Source of the DNA: Carboxylicivirga sp964602515
GTDB taxonomy: Bacteria > Bacteroidota > Bacteroidia > Bacteroidales > Marinilabiliaceae
Assembly: GCA_964602515.1 (NCBI GenBank)
Contig: CAZRRJ010000001.1
Coordinates: 496,001 to 560,000, forward strand
Direction of reading: 5' to 3'
DNA length: 64,000 nucleotides
In this document: piece by piece, positions 45,312 to 53,522 of the stretch
Numbering within the stretch: position 1 is the first letter of the stretch
How the letters are laid out: each line of letters opens with the position of its first letter
Notes under the pieces: model-generated
The model's database searches: none
What the model saw: the letters and a program-made list of their open reading frames with translations, nothing else
What the model was told of the DNA's origin: nothing
Translations under genes and position numbers: made by a program

Positions 45312-45663
45312 TTATGAGTTTGTTTATTATATTCTTTTACAATAAAAAATGGCTTTTTAAGAGCCATTTTTTCAACGCTCTAATTTAGGCATTTTAGCTT
45401 AGATGAAAAAACGATTATTAATACAATTTATTAACAAGTAGCATACTTAATGTATTCTGGAATGTTTTCATCATTTTTTGATTATTAAGAAGAGAATAGT
45501 TAATTTCAAGCAATGGTAATTAATGTGCTGATATGGCAGTTTTTTATTACTACATGTTAAAAAATATGTTTTTGCATGATTCTTGTTTGCACCTTTTAAG
45601 GTTCGAGTTAGAGAACAAGACGAGCCAGTAGTTGTTGTTTAAATTAAGAATTGAAATTAAAAT
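45312..45663. other. Divergent gyrA-clpC intergenic region
   Basis: 352 bases between divergent gyrA and clpC. It holds the hairpin described at 45344-45372 and a CCTTTTAAGG palindrome at 45592-45601, about 60 bases before clpC. No exact TAnnTTTG box in the right direction was found for either gene, and no tRNA. Confidence 0.4.
45344..45372. terminator. Terminator-like hairpin in the gyrA leader
   Basis: AAAAAATGGCT (45344-45354) pairs perfectly with AGCCATTTTTT (45362-45372), loop 7. On the minus strand the stem ends in a T run, 32 bases before the gyrA ATG, so it would act as an attenuator of gyrA or end an unseen small RNA; on the plus strand it could stop antisense transcription. Confidence 0.6.
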
Positions 45664-48177
45664 ATGGACTTAAACTTTTCGCCACGTATTAAAGACGTGA
45701 TATCATACAGTAAGGAAGAAGCAGAAAGATTGGGAAATAATTTTATATCGCCTGAGCATTTAATGCTCGGTATATTGCGGAAAGGAGAAGGAATAGCTAT
45801 AGAAATTCTTCAACATTTGGGTATAGATATGCCACAAGTCAAATCTGAAATAGAGGGGTATCTTATCAGCGAAAATAGCATTCAAAGTGATAACATTCCT
45901 CTTCTAAAATCTGCTGAGCGTGTATTAAAGCTTGTTCATCTTGAAGCAAAGTCCTTAAAAAATGATCGTATTAATACAGGCCATTTACTAATCGCTCTAT
46001 TAAAAGAAAAGAGCAGTATAATTTGGAAAATTATGGCAAAAGAGAATATTAACCACCAGAAGGTAAGTGAATTAATGAAGAAGCAGGAGCTACTTGCTAA
46101 AGCTGATTATCCGGAAGACGATGATCAAGATAGTCCATTTTCGGGCTCTGGATCCGGATCAGGGAGCGAAGGTAGTAAAAAGAGTAATGCTAAAAGTGGC
46201 TCTGATACACCGGTTCTGGACAACTTTGGAATTGATATTACGAAAGCAGCCGAAGAAAATCGTCTGGATCCAATTGTTGGGCGGGAAAAAGAGATTGAAC
46301 GTCTGGCACAAATATTAAGTCGGCGAAAAAAGAATAACCCAATATTAATTGGTGAACCCGGTGTTGGTAAATCTGCTATTGCAGAGGGTTTGGCTTTACG
46401 TATTATCGAAAAAAAAGTGTCACGTGTATTATTTGATAAGCGGGTAATTACTTTAGATTTAGCTTCTATTGTAGCTGGTACTAAATACCGTGGCCAATTT
46501 GAAGAACGTATGAAGGCTATTTTAAATGAGCTAAGCCGAAACCCAAATATTATTTTATTTATAGATGAAATTCATACTATCGTGGGTGCAGGAGGAGCAA
46601 CCGGCTCTCTTGATGCAGCAAATATGTTAAAACCTGCTCTGGCAAGAGGTGAAATTCAGTGTATTGGCGCTACAACGCTTGATGAATACCGACAGCACAT
46701 TGAAAAAGATGGTGCTTTAGAACGTCGTTTTCAAAAGGTAATGGTTGAGCCAACATCAATAGATGAGACGGTTGAGATTTTAAACAACATCCGTGAAAAA
46801 TATGAAGACCATCACAATGTAAACTATTCTCCAGAGGCTGTGGAGGCATGTGTAAAATTAACTGAACGGTATATCTCCGATCGTTATTTGCCGGACAAAG
46901 CCATTGATGCTCTAGATGAAGCTGGTTCTCGTGTACACATCTCTAATATTGTGGTTCCTGAAACTATTCTGAAGATAGAAAGTGAGATAGATGAAATAAA
47001 GGAAAAAAAGATTAAAGCTGTAAAGGCACAAAATTTTGAATTAGCTGCTAGTTTTCGTGATAAAGAAAAAGGTTTTCTGGAAGAGCTGGATATAGCTAAA
47101 GCTAAGTGGGAAGAAGAGTTACTTGAACACCGTGAAACGGTTGATGCTGAAAAAGTGGCAGAAGTAGTAGCCATGATGACAGGTATACCGGTTCAACGTG
47201 TAGCACAAGCTGAAGGTTTCCGCTTATTAAAAATGGGTAAAGAATTAAATGGTTCAGTAATTGGACAGGATCCTGCAATTGAAAAAATTGTTAAAGCCAT
47301 ACAGCGTAATCGTGCAGGCTTAAAAGATCCCAATCGTCCAATCGGCTCTTTTGTTTTTCTTGGTCCTACGGGTGTTGGAAAAACGCATTTAGCTAAAGTA
47401 TTAGCTAAATATTTATTTGATACAACAGATGCCTTAATTCGTATCGACATGAGTGAATATATGGAGAAATTCTCCGTTTCTCGACTTGTAGGTGCACCTC
47501 CGGGATATATTGGTTATGAAGAAGGTGGACAGTTAACTGAAAAAGTTCGTCGCAGGCCGTATGCGGTAGTCCTTCTTGATGAAATTGAGAAAGCGCATCC
47601 AGATGTATTTAATTTACTTTTACAAGTACTTGACGAGGGACGCTTGACTGATAGTTTGGGACGAAAAATTGATTTTAAGAACACTATCATTATTATGACA
47701 TCAAACATTGGTTCTCGCCAACTTAAAGATTTTGGCCGTGGTGTTGGGTTTACTCCATCGCAAGGTCAGTCAGATCAGGAGCATGCAAAAGGAGTAATTG
47801 AAAAAGCACTTAAAAAAGCATTTGCTCCTGAGTTTATTAATCGGATTGATGATGTGGTAATCTTTAATAACCTTGTAAAAGATGATATTCATAAAATTAT
47901 AGATATTGAACTAAAAGGGCTTTACGATCGTGTAGAATCATTGGGTTATAAGTTGGAGTTATGTGATGATGCAAAAGATTTTATAGCGACAAAAGGCTTT
48001 GATATACAGTATGGTGCTCGACCGTTGAAGCGTGCTATTCAGAAATATATTGAAGATGAAATGGCTGAAGTAATTATTCAAGCTTCTGTCTCAGAAGGTG
48101 ATATTATTAAGGTTGGTTTTAATAAAAAGGATGAGAAAATTACAACTGAGATAATAGAATTATCAAAAGAAAAATAA
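45664..48177 (+). CDS. clpC: ClpC-type AAA+ chaperone ATPase
   Basis: An 837-residue HSP100 unfoldase that feeds ClpP. The N domain (double Clp_N repeat, FISPEHLMLGILRKGEG and RINTGHLLIALLKE) is followed by a Gly/Ser linker (GSGSGSGSEGSKKS). AAA module 1 has Walker A GEPGVGKS near residue 230 and DEIHTIVGAGG; a short UVR-like middle domain (KAQNFELAASFRDKEKGF) follows; module 2 has GPTGVGKT near 567, DEIEKAHPDVFNLLLQ and sensor-2 GARPLKRAIQ. The compact middle domain and UVR motif make it ClpC, not ClpB. Terminator 22 bases after the stop. Confidence 0.95.
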   Translation: MDLNFSPRIKDVISYSKEEAERLGNNFISPEHLMLGILRKGEGIAIEILQHLGIDMPQVKSEIEGYLISENSIQSDNIPLLKSAERVLKLVHLEAKSLKNDRINTGHLLIALLKEKSSIIWKIMAKENINHQKVSELMKKQELLAKADYPEDDDQDSPFSGSGSGSGSEGSKKSNAKSGSDTPVLDNFGIDITKAAEENRLDPIVGREKEIERLAQILSRRKKNNPILIGEPGVGKSAIAEGLALRIIEKKVSRVLFDKRVITLDLASIVAGTKYRGQFEERMKAILNELSRNPNIILFIDEIHTIVGAGGATGSLDAANMLKPALARGEIQCIGATTLDEYRQHIEKDGALERRFQKVMVEPTSIDETVEILNNIREKYEDHHNVNYSPEAVEACVKLTERYISDRYLPDKAIDALDEAGSRVHISNIVVPETILKIESEIDEIKEKKIKAVKAQNFELAASFRDKEKGFLEELDIAKAKWEEELLEHRETVDAEKVAEVVAMMTGIPVQRVAQAEGFRLLKMGKELNGSVIGQDPAIEKIVKAIQRNRAGLKDPNRPIGSFVFLGPTGVGKTHLAKVLAKYLFDTTDALIRIDMSEYMEKFSVSRLVGAPPGYIGYEEGGQLTEKVRRRPYAVVLLDEIEKAHPDVFNLLLQVLDEGRLTDSLGRKIDFKNTIIIMTSNIGSRQLKDFGRGVGFTPSQGQSDQEHAKGVIEKALKKAFAPEFINRIDDVVIFNNLVKDDIHKIIDIELKGLYDRVESLGYKLELCDDAKDFIATKGFDIQYGARPLKRAIQKYIEDEMAEVIIQASVSEGDIIKVGFNKKDEKITTEIIELSKEK

Positions 48178-48198
48178 AACTTACTTGCTCTAATAATG

Positions 48199-48235
48199 TA
48201 AAAAATGGGAAGTGTGGAAAGCTACCCATTTTTTA
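48199..48235. terminator. Bidirectional terminator after clpC
   Basis: TAAAAAATGGG (48199-48209) pairs perfectly with CCCATTTTTTA (48225-48235), between convergent clpC and the flavin-reductase-like gene. Confidence 0.88.
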
Positions 48236-48260
48236 TTGATTGTCACTTTAAAATATTGTA

Positions 48261-48866
48261 TTAATTCAACTTAATACTATCACTTCTTGCTGGGCTTCTT
48301 TTTTTTTTCTCAACTGCAAAACCAAATTTCCCTACTTTTTTTCCAAGCTCAAAATAATGACCATGAGAATAGCAAATTGGTTTTGCTTTCTGAAGGCTAA
48401 ATGCCCCCGTTTTTTCATCAATGTATTGTTCATCTGCCTTAACATTTATAACTTCGGCAATAAACATATCATGCGTTCCTAACTCTTTAATTTCTGTTAC
48501 TTTGCACTCAATATTAATGGGCGATTCTTCAATAATTGGTGCACTTACCAGTTTTGCTTTTCCAGGTGTTAAGTGCATTTCTTCAAATTTATTAAATTGG
48601 CGTCCTGAACGAACGCCACACCAATCTGTTGCGTATGCTAATGCTTTAGTAGTCAAATTAATTACAAACTCCCCTGTTTCTTTTAGCATTTGGTACGAGT
48701 GGCGACCTTTCCTTACTGATATATAGCACATTGGTGGATCAGAGCATATTGTACCTGTCCATGCTATTGTAATAATGTTATAATTTTCTGGTGAACTGCC
48801 TACACTTACCATAACCGCTGGTAATGGGTAAATCATATTGCCCGGTTTCCAATCCTGTTTTGCCAT
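48261..48866 (-). CDS. Flavin reductase-like, FMN-binding protein
   Basis: A 201-residue split-barrel flavoprotein: YPLPAVMVSVGSSPENYNII, AWTGTICSDPPMCYISVRKG, RHSYQMLKETGEFVINL, DWCGVRSGRQFNKFE and the late SHGHYFELG. The ATG at 48866 begins MAKQDWKPGNM, which fits the family better than a TTG ten codons upstream. Members reduce or bind FMN; the partner is not known. Its C-terminus is Lys/Arg-rich. Transcribed alone, convergent with clpC. Confidence 0.88.
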   Translation of the reverse strand: MAKQDWKPGNMIYPLPAVMVSVGSSPENYNIITIAWTGTICSDPPMCYISVRKGRHSYQMLKETGEFVINLTTKALAYATDWCGVRSGRQFNKFEEMHLTPGKAKLVSAPIIEESPINIECKVTEIKELGTHDMFIAEVINVKADEQYIDEKTGAFSLQKAKPICYSHGHYFELGKKVGKFGFAVEKKKRSPARSDSIKLN

Positions 48867-49086
48867 TGCTATTCGTTTATGATCGTAAAGATACAATAGA
48901 ACAGTAAATAACCTTAGTTCGATTTAAATTTTAAAATACAGATCGAAATAAGGAGCAGATTTACAAGGAATAATTTTAGAGGAATAGTATTGTTAATGAA
49001 GGAAGTATGTATTAATAGTAAATAACAGGTAATTAAGCAATTTACTACAAAATATATTACGCAAAAAAAGGTTTACAATACAAAAT

Positions 49087-49121
49087 AAAAGAGGCTATTT
49101 CATTTGAAGACAGCCTCTTTT
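49087..49121 (-). terminator. Intrinsic terminator of pyrBI
   Basis: AAAAGAGGCT (49121-49112 minus strand: AAAAGAGGCT) pairs with AGCCTCTTTT around a 15-base loop, downstream of pyrI. Confidence 0.85.
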
Positions 49122-49184
49122 AATATGCAAACTCAACAAGTTTTGTTGGGCTACTCAGCCTCTTTAGTGATGTATTTTCTTGTT

Positions 49185-49640
49185 CTATAATACCTCTAAA
49201 TGCTCTTCATTTGTGATTTTTTCGCAATACTGACACTTTAATGCCAACGGTTCCGACTTCACCAATGTAAACTTAGTTATCATTGTTTCGTTATTGGTTA
49301 CGCATTTGGGATTGAAACATTTTACAATGCCTATAATGCTTTCCGGAATTTCAACAGTCTTTTTTTCAACTACCTGGTAATCTTTAATGATATTTAGTTT
49401 AGCTGAAGGTGCTACTAATGCAATTTTATTAACCTCGTCGTCAGCAAAGTACTTTTTAGCAACTTTTATAATTGCTTTATAACCATGCAATTTACTTTTC
49501 AGGTTTGTTCCAAAAGTAATCTGATTTTCTATTTTATCTAATCCTAAAATAGAGATTACTTTAAAAAGGTGGGTAGCCGGAATGTGATCTATTACGGTAC
49601 CATTTTTTATTGCTCTTACGCTTAGTTCTTTTTTAACCAT
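49185..49640 (-). CDS. pyrI: Aspartate carbamoyltransferase regulatory subunit
   Basis: A 151-residue regulatory chain of ATCase. The N-terminal allosteric domain (IKNGTVIDHIPATHLFKV, GTNLKSKLHGYKAIIKV) binds nucleotides; the C-terminal zinc domain has CFNPKCVTN and CQYCEK, the four-Cys site that contacts PyrB. It lies 23 bases after pyrB, so both are made together as the allosteric holoenzyme inhibited by CTP. Confidence 0.97.
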   Translation of the reverse strand: MVKKELSVRAIKNGTVIDHIPATHLFKVISILGLDKIENQITFGTNLKSKLHGYKAIIKVAKKYFADDEVNKIALVAPSAKLNIIKDYQVVEKKTVEIPESIIGIVKCFNPKCVTNNETMITKFTLVKSEPLALKCQYCEKITNEEHLEVL

Positions 49641-49663
49641 GATAATTTTTTTTTTAGCTGATA

Positions 49664-50578
49664 TTATTTCAATCCTAAAATAGAGGCCATAATGGCCATA
49701 CGTGCATAAACCCCATTCTCTGCCTGCTCAAAATAGTATGCTTTAGGGTTTTCATCAACATCGGTATGAATTTCATTCACGCGAGGTAGTGGATGAAGAA
49801 TGCGTAAGTTATCTTTGGTGTTGTCTAACATAGAATTACGAAGCACATATACATTTTTTACCTTTTCATATTCAATAGGGTCTGAAAAACGTTCGCGCTG
49901 AACACGTGTCATATATAAAATATCAGATTCTTCAATTATATCAGTAAATTCGAGATGCTCATAGTACTTAATACCTTTTTTATCAAGGAACAATTTATAC
50001 TCTTCAGGCATTTTTAACGAATCTGGTGAAATAAAATTAAAAGTTGGATTAAACATAGACATAGCCATTAGTAATGAATGTACTGTACGCCCGTATTTTA
50101 GATCTCCAACTATGAAAATATTCAGATTCTCAAGAGTTCCTTGTGTTTTATAGATAGAGTATAAATCAAGTAATGTTTGTGTCGGGTGTTGATTAGCTCC
50201 ATCCCCGGCATTGATAACCGGTACATCAGATTGCTCAGAAGCGTAACGTGCCGACCCTTCCAGCGGATGACGCATTACAATTAAATCACTGTAGTTACTT
50301 ACCATTTTAATAGTATCTTTTAACGACTCTCCTTTTGTTGTGGATGAAGATGATGAATCGGTAAATCCAATGATACCCCCTCCTAAACGGTTAATAGCTG
50401 TTTCAAAGCTAAGACGAGTACGTGTTGATGGTTCAAAAAACAGGCTTGACACAACCTTACCATCCAATAACCTTTGGTTAGGGTTAGCTTCAAACTCGGC
50501 TGCTAACTCTACAATGCGTAAAATCTCATCTTTAGAGAAATCACTGATGGATACTAAACTTTTATTTTTCATTTGCAT
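49664..50578 (-). CDS. pyrB: Aspartate carbamoyltransferase catalytic subunit
   Basis: A 304-residue enzyme of pyrimidine synthesis that makes carbamoyl-aspartate. Carbamoyl-phosphate loop FFEPSTRTRLSFE, SSSSTTKGESLKDT, MRHPLEGSARYA, NAGDGANQHPTQTLLDLYS and HPLPRVNEI are all present. ATG codons at 50578 and 50572 are both possible starts. It sits behind a leader ORF and an intrinsic terminator (50562-50837), the first 17 bases of pyrB overlapping the leader ORF. Confidence 0.97.
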   Translation of the reverse strand: MQMKNKSLVSISDFSKDEILRIVELAAEFEANPNQRLLDGKVVSSLFFEPSTRTRLSFETAINRLGGGIIGFTDSSSSSTTKGESLKDTIKMVSNYSDLIVMRHPLEGSARYASEQSDVPVINAGDGANQHPTQTLLDLYSIYKTQGTLENLNIFIVGDLKYGRTVHSLLMAMSMFNPTFNFISPDSLKMPEEYKLFLDKKGIKYYEHLEFTDIIEESDILYMTRVQRERFSDPIEYEKVKNVYVLRNSMLDNTKDNLRILHPLPRVNEIHTDVDENPKAYYFEQAENGVYARMAIMASILGLK

Positions 50579-50837
50579 AACTGTTTACCTGCGGAGAAGT
50601 TATTCCCCCACAATATTTGGTTCGGATTACAATTAATTTTTCACTTGATTTTATTTGTGTAGGAATATTGAGCTCAAAAAAAAGACCTGAAATAAAAATC
50701 AGGTCTTTAAAATATTTAAAAATAATAAGTTGCTCAATGTTAATTTGACTGAATAAGAAAGAAGAAAAATGGCGCTTTAAACCATCTTTATCCGGATGCC
50801 ATAGGCGTTCTAAATATAGTTCAATCTGTTGTCTCAT
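50562..50837 (-). CDS. pyrBI leader ORF (attenuator leader peptide)
   Basis: A 91-codon frame with ATG at 50837, about 5 bases after the likely transcription start. It begins MRQQIELYLERLWHPDKDG, runs through a T-rich tract (50740-50765) and through the terminator hairpin (codons KDLIFISGLFF), and stops 17 bases inside pyrB. No homologue is recognised. The layout is that of the enteric pyrBI leader: a ribosome that follows RNA polymerase closely at low UTP would melt the hairpin. It may also couple translation to pyrB. Function is inference from layout. Confidence 0.6.
   Translation of the reverse strand: MRQQIELYLERLWHPDKDGLKRHFSSFLFSQINIEQLIIFKYFKDLIFISGLFFELNIPTQIKSSEKLIVIRTKYCGGITSPQVNSYANEK
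50676..50708 (-). terminator. pyrBI attenuator terminator
   Basis: On the minus strand AAAGACCTGA (50708-50699) pairs perfectly with TCAGGTCTTT (50690-50681) around an 8-base loop, with eight T in the tail (50683-50676). It is 98 bases before the pyrB ATG, inside the leader ORF. Confidence 0.88.
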
Positions 50838-50846
50838 TCCGGAGTT

Positions 50847-50879
50847 CAAAGATACGTAAATTTAGTTTTAATTTACAAA
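50847..50879 (-). promoter_or_regulatory. Promoter of the pyrBI leader
   Basis: Minus-strand TTTG (50879-50876) and TATCTTTG (50854-50847) are exact -33 and -7 boxes 21 bases apart. The leader ATG follows 9 bases after the -7 box. Confidence 0.8.
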
Positions 50880-50972
50880 GGCTAAGGAGTACATATTTAA
50901 ATTTGTTTTGCCTGACATGTACGTTATTAACAGATAAGCACTAGTATAGCTAAATTAATTATATCAGAAAGA

Positions 50973-51581
50973 TTAATAATTATATGATTTATTTTTCAAC
51001 TTATCTTTAAAAAGCACCTTAAATTTTTTCATTTTAGGAACAATAACAGCACTGCAATAAGGCTGTTTAGAGTTGTTTGCAAAATAATCCTGATGGTAAT
51101 CTTCAGCTTTATAAAATTGCTTAAAGGCGCTTACCTCGGTTACTATTGGATCATAAAATATTTTTTGCCCATTCAGTTCATTAATTACAAATTCTGTTAT
51201 GTATTTTTGTTCTTCGTCATGATAAAATACAACTGATCTGTACTGAGTTCCAACATCTGCTCCCTGCCGATTTAATGTTGTTGGATTGTGAGTTGCTAAA
51301 AATACTTCTAATAATTCTTCAAATTTTATTTTTTTCGTGTCGTAAGTAATCTGTATAACTTCGGCATGTCCTGTTAAGCCACTACATACTTCCTGGTATG
51401 TAGGGTTCACTTTTTCTCCTCCACTGTATCCTGCTTCTACTTTTGATACACCCCGAAGAGCAGTGAAGAATGCTTCGGTGCACCAAAAACATCCACCTCC
51501 AAAGGTGGCTACTTTATCTTGTCCTGTCATATTATTTCCATTTATTAGCAGGACTAATACAGTAATTATAGTTGTACGCAT
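50973..51581 (-). CDS. msrA: Peptide methionine-S-sulfoxide reductase MsrA
   Basis: A 202-residue MsrA that repairs oxidised methionine. The catalytic Cys is in GGGCFWCTEAFF; YSGGEKVNPTYQEVCSGLTGHAE and ATHNPTTLNRQGADVGTQYRS form the active site; a resolving Cys lies late in QPYCSAVI. Its N-terminus is hydrophobic (TTIITVLVLLINGNNM), so it is probably exported to the periplasm. Transcribed alone on the minus strand. Confidence 0.95.
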   Translation of the reverse strand: MRTTIITVLVLLINGNNMTGQDKVATFGGGCFWCTEAFFTALRGVSKVEAGYSGGEKVNPTYQEVCSGLTGHAEVIQITYDTKKIKFEELLEVFLATHNPTTLNRQGADVGTQYRSVVFYHDEEQKYITEFVINELNGQKIFYDPIVTEVSAFKQFYKAEDYHQDYFANNSKQPYCSAVIVPKMKKFKVLFKDKLKNKSYNY

Positions 51582-52013
51582 AGATCCCTGTTTATTTATT
51601 AAACAGAGCTTTGTTTATATTTGTTTACCATACCCACTGTAATTGATTTAACAAGCCCAAATTCAATAATTATCCATTTTTTTGTGCGGCAATTATTAGA
51701 ATACCTATATATCGTACGAGTCGCCCATGTAGTTAGTTTTTGTTTCTGGTTGTTTGATTTGCTTACGCTTAGCTATATCATTTAGATATAGCTAAGCGTA
51801 AGCAAATTGTGGCCAAAAAGGAAACAAGAAAATGCTAGACAAAGCAATAGTTAAAGCTTTGAGTAAGTTTTTACCACATGCTTATTGATCTGATTCTTTT
51901 CATAGAATTAATTTTAATAATACGTGAGTACAGATTAAGAAAGCACTGTCATTCCAGCAGTACTTCCTTTTTCGTTAAAAATCAGAACTTTAATTGGTCA
52001 TAACCAAAAAAAA
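51582..52013. other. Noncoding gap between trpB and msrA
   Basis: 432 bases without a gene. The outstanding feature is the 23-bp palindrome at 51757-51807. Otherwise AT-rich with nothing I can name; no T-tract terminator for trpB is seen. Confidence 0.45.
51757..51807. repeat. Perfect 23-bp palindrome with 5-base loop
   Basis: Bases 51757-51779 are the exact reverse complement of 51785-51807; the core is GCTTACGCTTAGC/GCTAAGCGTAAGC. It lies downstream of trpB and upstream of msrA but has no T tail in either direction, so it is not a standard terminator. It could be a cruciform, a protein-binding site or a repeat-element copy. Confidence 0.8.
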
Positions 52014-53240
52014 TTAGTCCTCTATAGCATAGTCATTTCCAAATTTTTCAACTACATAGTCAATATCTTTATCACCACGTCCGGATAAATTAATTAGTAT
52101 AGTTTGTTCTTTTGGCAATGATCCAGCTAATTTTAATGCATAAGCAACAGCATGAGAACTTTCTAAGGCAGGAATAATGCCTTCAGAACGCGCTAATAGC
52201 ATAAAGGCATCAACAGCTTCTTTATCATTAATTGTTTCATATTTAACACGTTCAATATCTTTTAAATACGAATGTTGTGGCCCAACACCAGGGTAATCTA
52301 ATCCGGATGCAACTGTATTAACTGGGGCAGGTTCTCCCTTTTCATTTTGCAACAGATAGCATTTAAAACCATGTATCATACCAGGCTTACCCAATGTTAA
52401 TGTTGCTGCATGTTCACCTGTTTTAAAACTAATTCCTGCTGGTTCAACGCCATATATTGATACATTGTCGTTTTCGAGAAATGCAGTAAAGAGACCAATT
52501 GCATTAGAACCACCTCCAACGCATGCAACCAGATTATCTGGTAATTTGCCTGTCATCTCCTGAAACTGTTCTTTAGCTTCGTGGCCAATTATTGATTGAA
52601 AGTCGCGAACCATCATAGGAAATGGATGAGGGCCAACTACAGACCCAATAGCATAGAATTGGTTAACCGGATCTTTAAGATAAGCTTCAAAAGCTGAATC
52701 AACAGCCTCTTTTAATGTCTTTAGGCCATGCGTTGCAGGTATAACATTAGCACCTAATATTTTCATTCGAACGACATTGGGGTGCTCTTTGTAAATATCT
52801 ACTTCTCCCATATAAATATCGCACTCAAGACCAACCAATGCTGAGGCTGTAGCTAAAGCAACACCATGCTGCCCTGCTCCTGTTTCTGCGATAATCTTTT
52901 TCTTACCCATTTTTTTTGCTAATAATGCTTCACCAAGACAATGGTTTATCTTATGTGCCCCTGTGTGGTTTAGATCTTCACGTTTAAGGTAGATTTGCGC
53001 ACCACCTATTTTATCAGAAAGATTTTTGGCATGAAATACCGGTGACGGACGACCTGTGTAGTGTTTTTGTAAATAATAAAGTTCTTCTTTAAATACAGGA
53101 TCATCTTTAATCTTAAGGTAAGCCTCGGTAATCTCCTTCATAACAGGCTCAAGCATTGGTGGCACAAAGCAGCCTCCAAATTCGCCAAAAAACCCATCTT
53201 TATTTGGCATTACATCGCTGGTTAATAGTGATTTACTCAT
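52014..53240 (-). CDS. trpB: Tryptophan synthase beta subunit
   Basis: A 408-residue PLP enzyme that joins indole and serine. GRPSPVFHAKNLS, LKREDLNHTGAHKINHCLG (with the PLP Lys) and AETGAGQHGVALATA are typical of TrpB type 1; GGGSNAIGLF binds the phosphate. trpA, which normally follows, is not next to it. It is preceded by its own leader peptide and terminator with tandem Trp codons, so it is tryptophan-regulated as a single gene. Confidence 0.97.
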   Translation of the reverse strand: MSKSLLTSDVMPNKDGFFGEFGGCFVPPMLEPVMKEITEAYLKIKDDPVFKEELYYLQKHYTGRPSPVFHAKNLSDKIGGAQIYLKREDLNHTGAHKINHCLGEALLAKKMGKKKIIAETGAGQHGVALATASALVGLECDIYMGEVDIYKEHPNVVRMKILGANVIPATHGLKTLKEAVDSAFEAYLKDPVNQFYAIGSVVGPHPFPMMVRDFQSIIGHEAKEQFQEMTGKLPDNLVACVGGGSNAIGLFTAFLENDNVSIYGVEPAGISFKTGEHAATLTLGKPGMIHGFKCYLLQNEKGEPAPVNTVASGLDYPGVGPQHSYLKDIERVKYETINDKEAVDAFMLLARSEGIIPALESSHAVAYALKLAGSLPKEQTILINLSGRGDKDIDYVVEKFGNDYAIED

Positions 53241-53298
53241 TCGATTAAGTTTTTAAAGTCGTTCTTATTTTCGAACGTTTTTATTATTAATTTATTAT

Positions 53299-53333
53299 AA
53301 AAAGAAAAGCCGCAGATGGATATCTGCAGCTTT
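53299..53333 (-). terminator. trpB attenuator terminator
   Basis: Minus strand AAAGCTGCAGAT and ATCTGCGGCTTT form a 12-bp stem with one G-U pair and a 4-base loop, followed by TTTTCTTTTT. It lies about 60 bases before the trpB ATG and after the leader peptide. Confidence 0.9.
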
Positions 53334-53355
53334 ATTATGTTTTATAGCATACAAC

Positions 53356-53421
53356 CTATTGTTCCACTTTTATTGAATTTGAGCAATGCCACCAATACAT
53401 ATGAAACAGATGATTTATCAT
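53356..53421 (-). CDS. trpB leader peptide with tandem Trp codons
   Basis: A 21-codon frame, MINHLFHMYW followed by WHCSNSIKVEQ, with Trp codons at 53394-53389. A terminator hairpin follows 23 bases after the stop. This is the standard layout for translation-coupled trp attenuation: stalling at Trp codons lets an antiterminator form. It corresponds in kind to the Bacteroid-trp leader known from this phylum. Too short for homology search. Confidence 0.82.
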   Translation of the reverse strand: MINHLFHMYWWHCSNSIKVEQ

Positions 53422-53480
53422 TTTTATTTTGACAATTTTAGCAATTTATAAGCTATATACCAAACTTGTTCCAATTAAAA

Positions 53481-53488
53481 CAAAGATT
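53481..53488 (-). promoter_or_regulatory. -7-like box of the trpB leader
   Basis: Minus strand AATCTTTG matches TAnnTTTG at all but one defined position, about 60 bases before the leader ATG. No good -33 box. Confidence 0.35.
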
Positions 53489-53522
53489 TATAATTAGCAA
53501 AATGTCTTAAGAGTTCTTATAT

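Noticed and set aside
45592..45630. tRNA-like T-arm motif (GGTTCGAG) upstream of clpC
   Set aside because: No acceptor, D or anticodon arm can be folded around it, and no CCA end fits.
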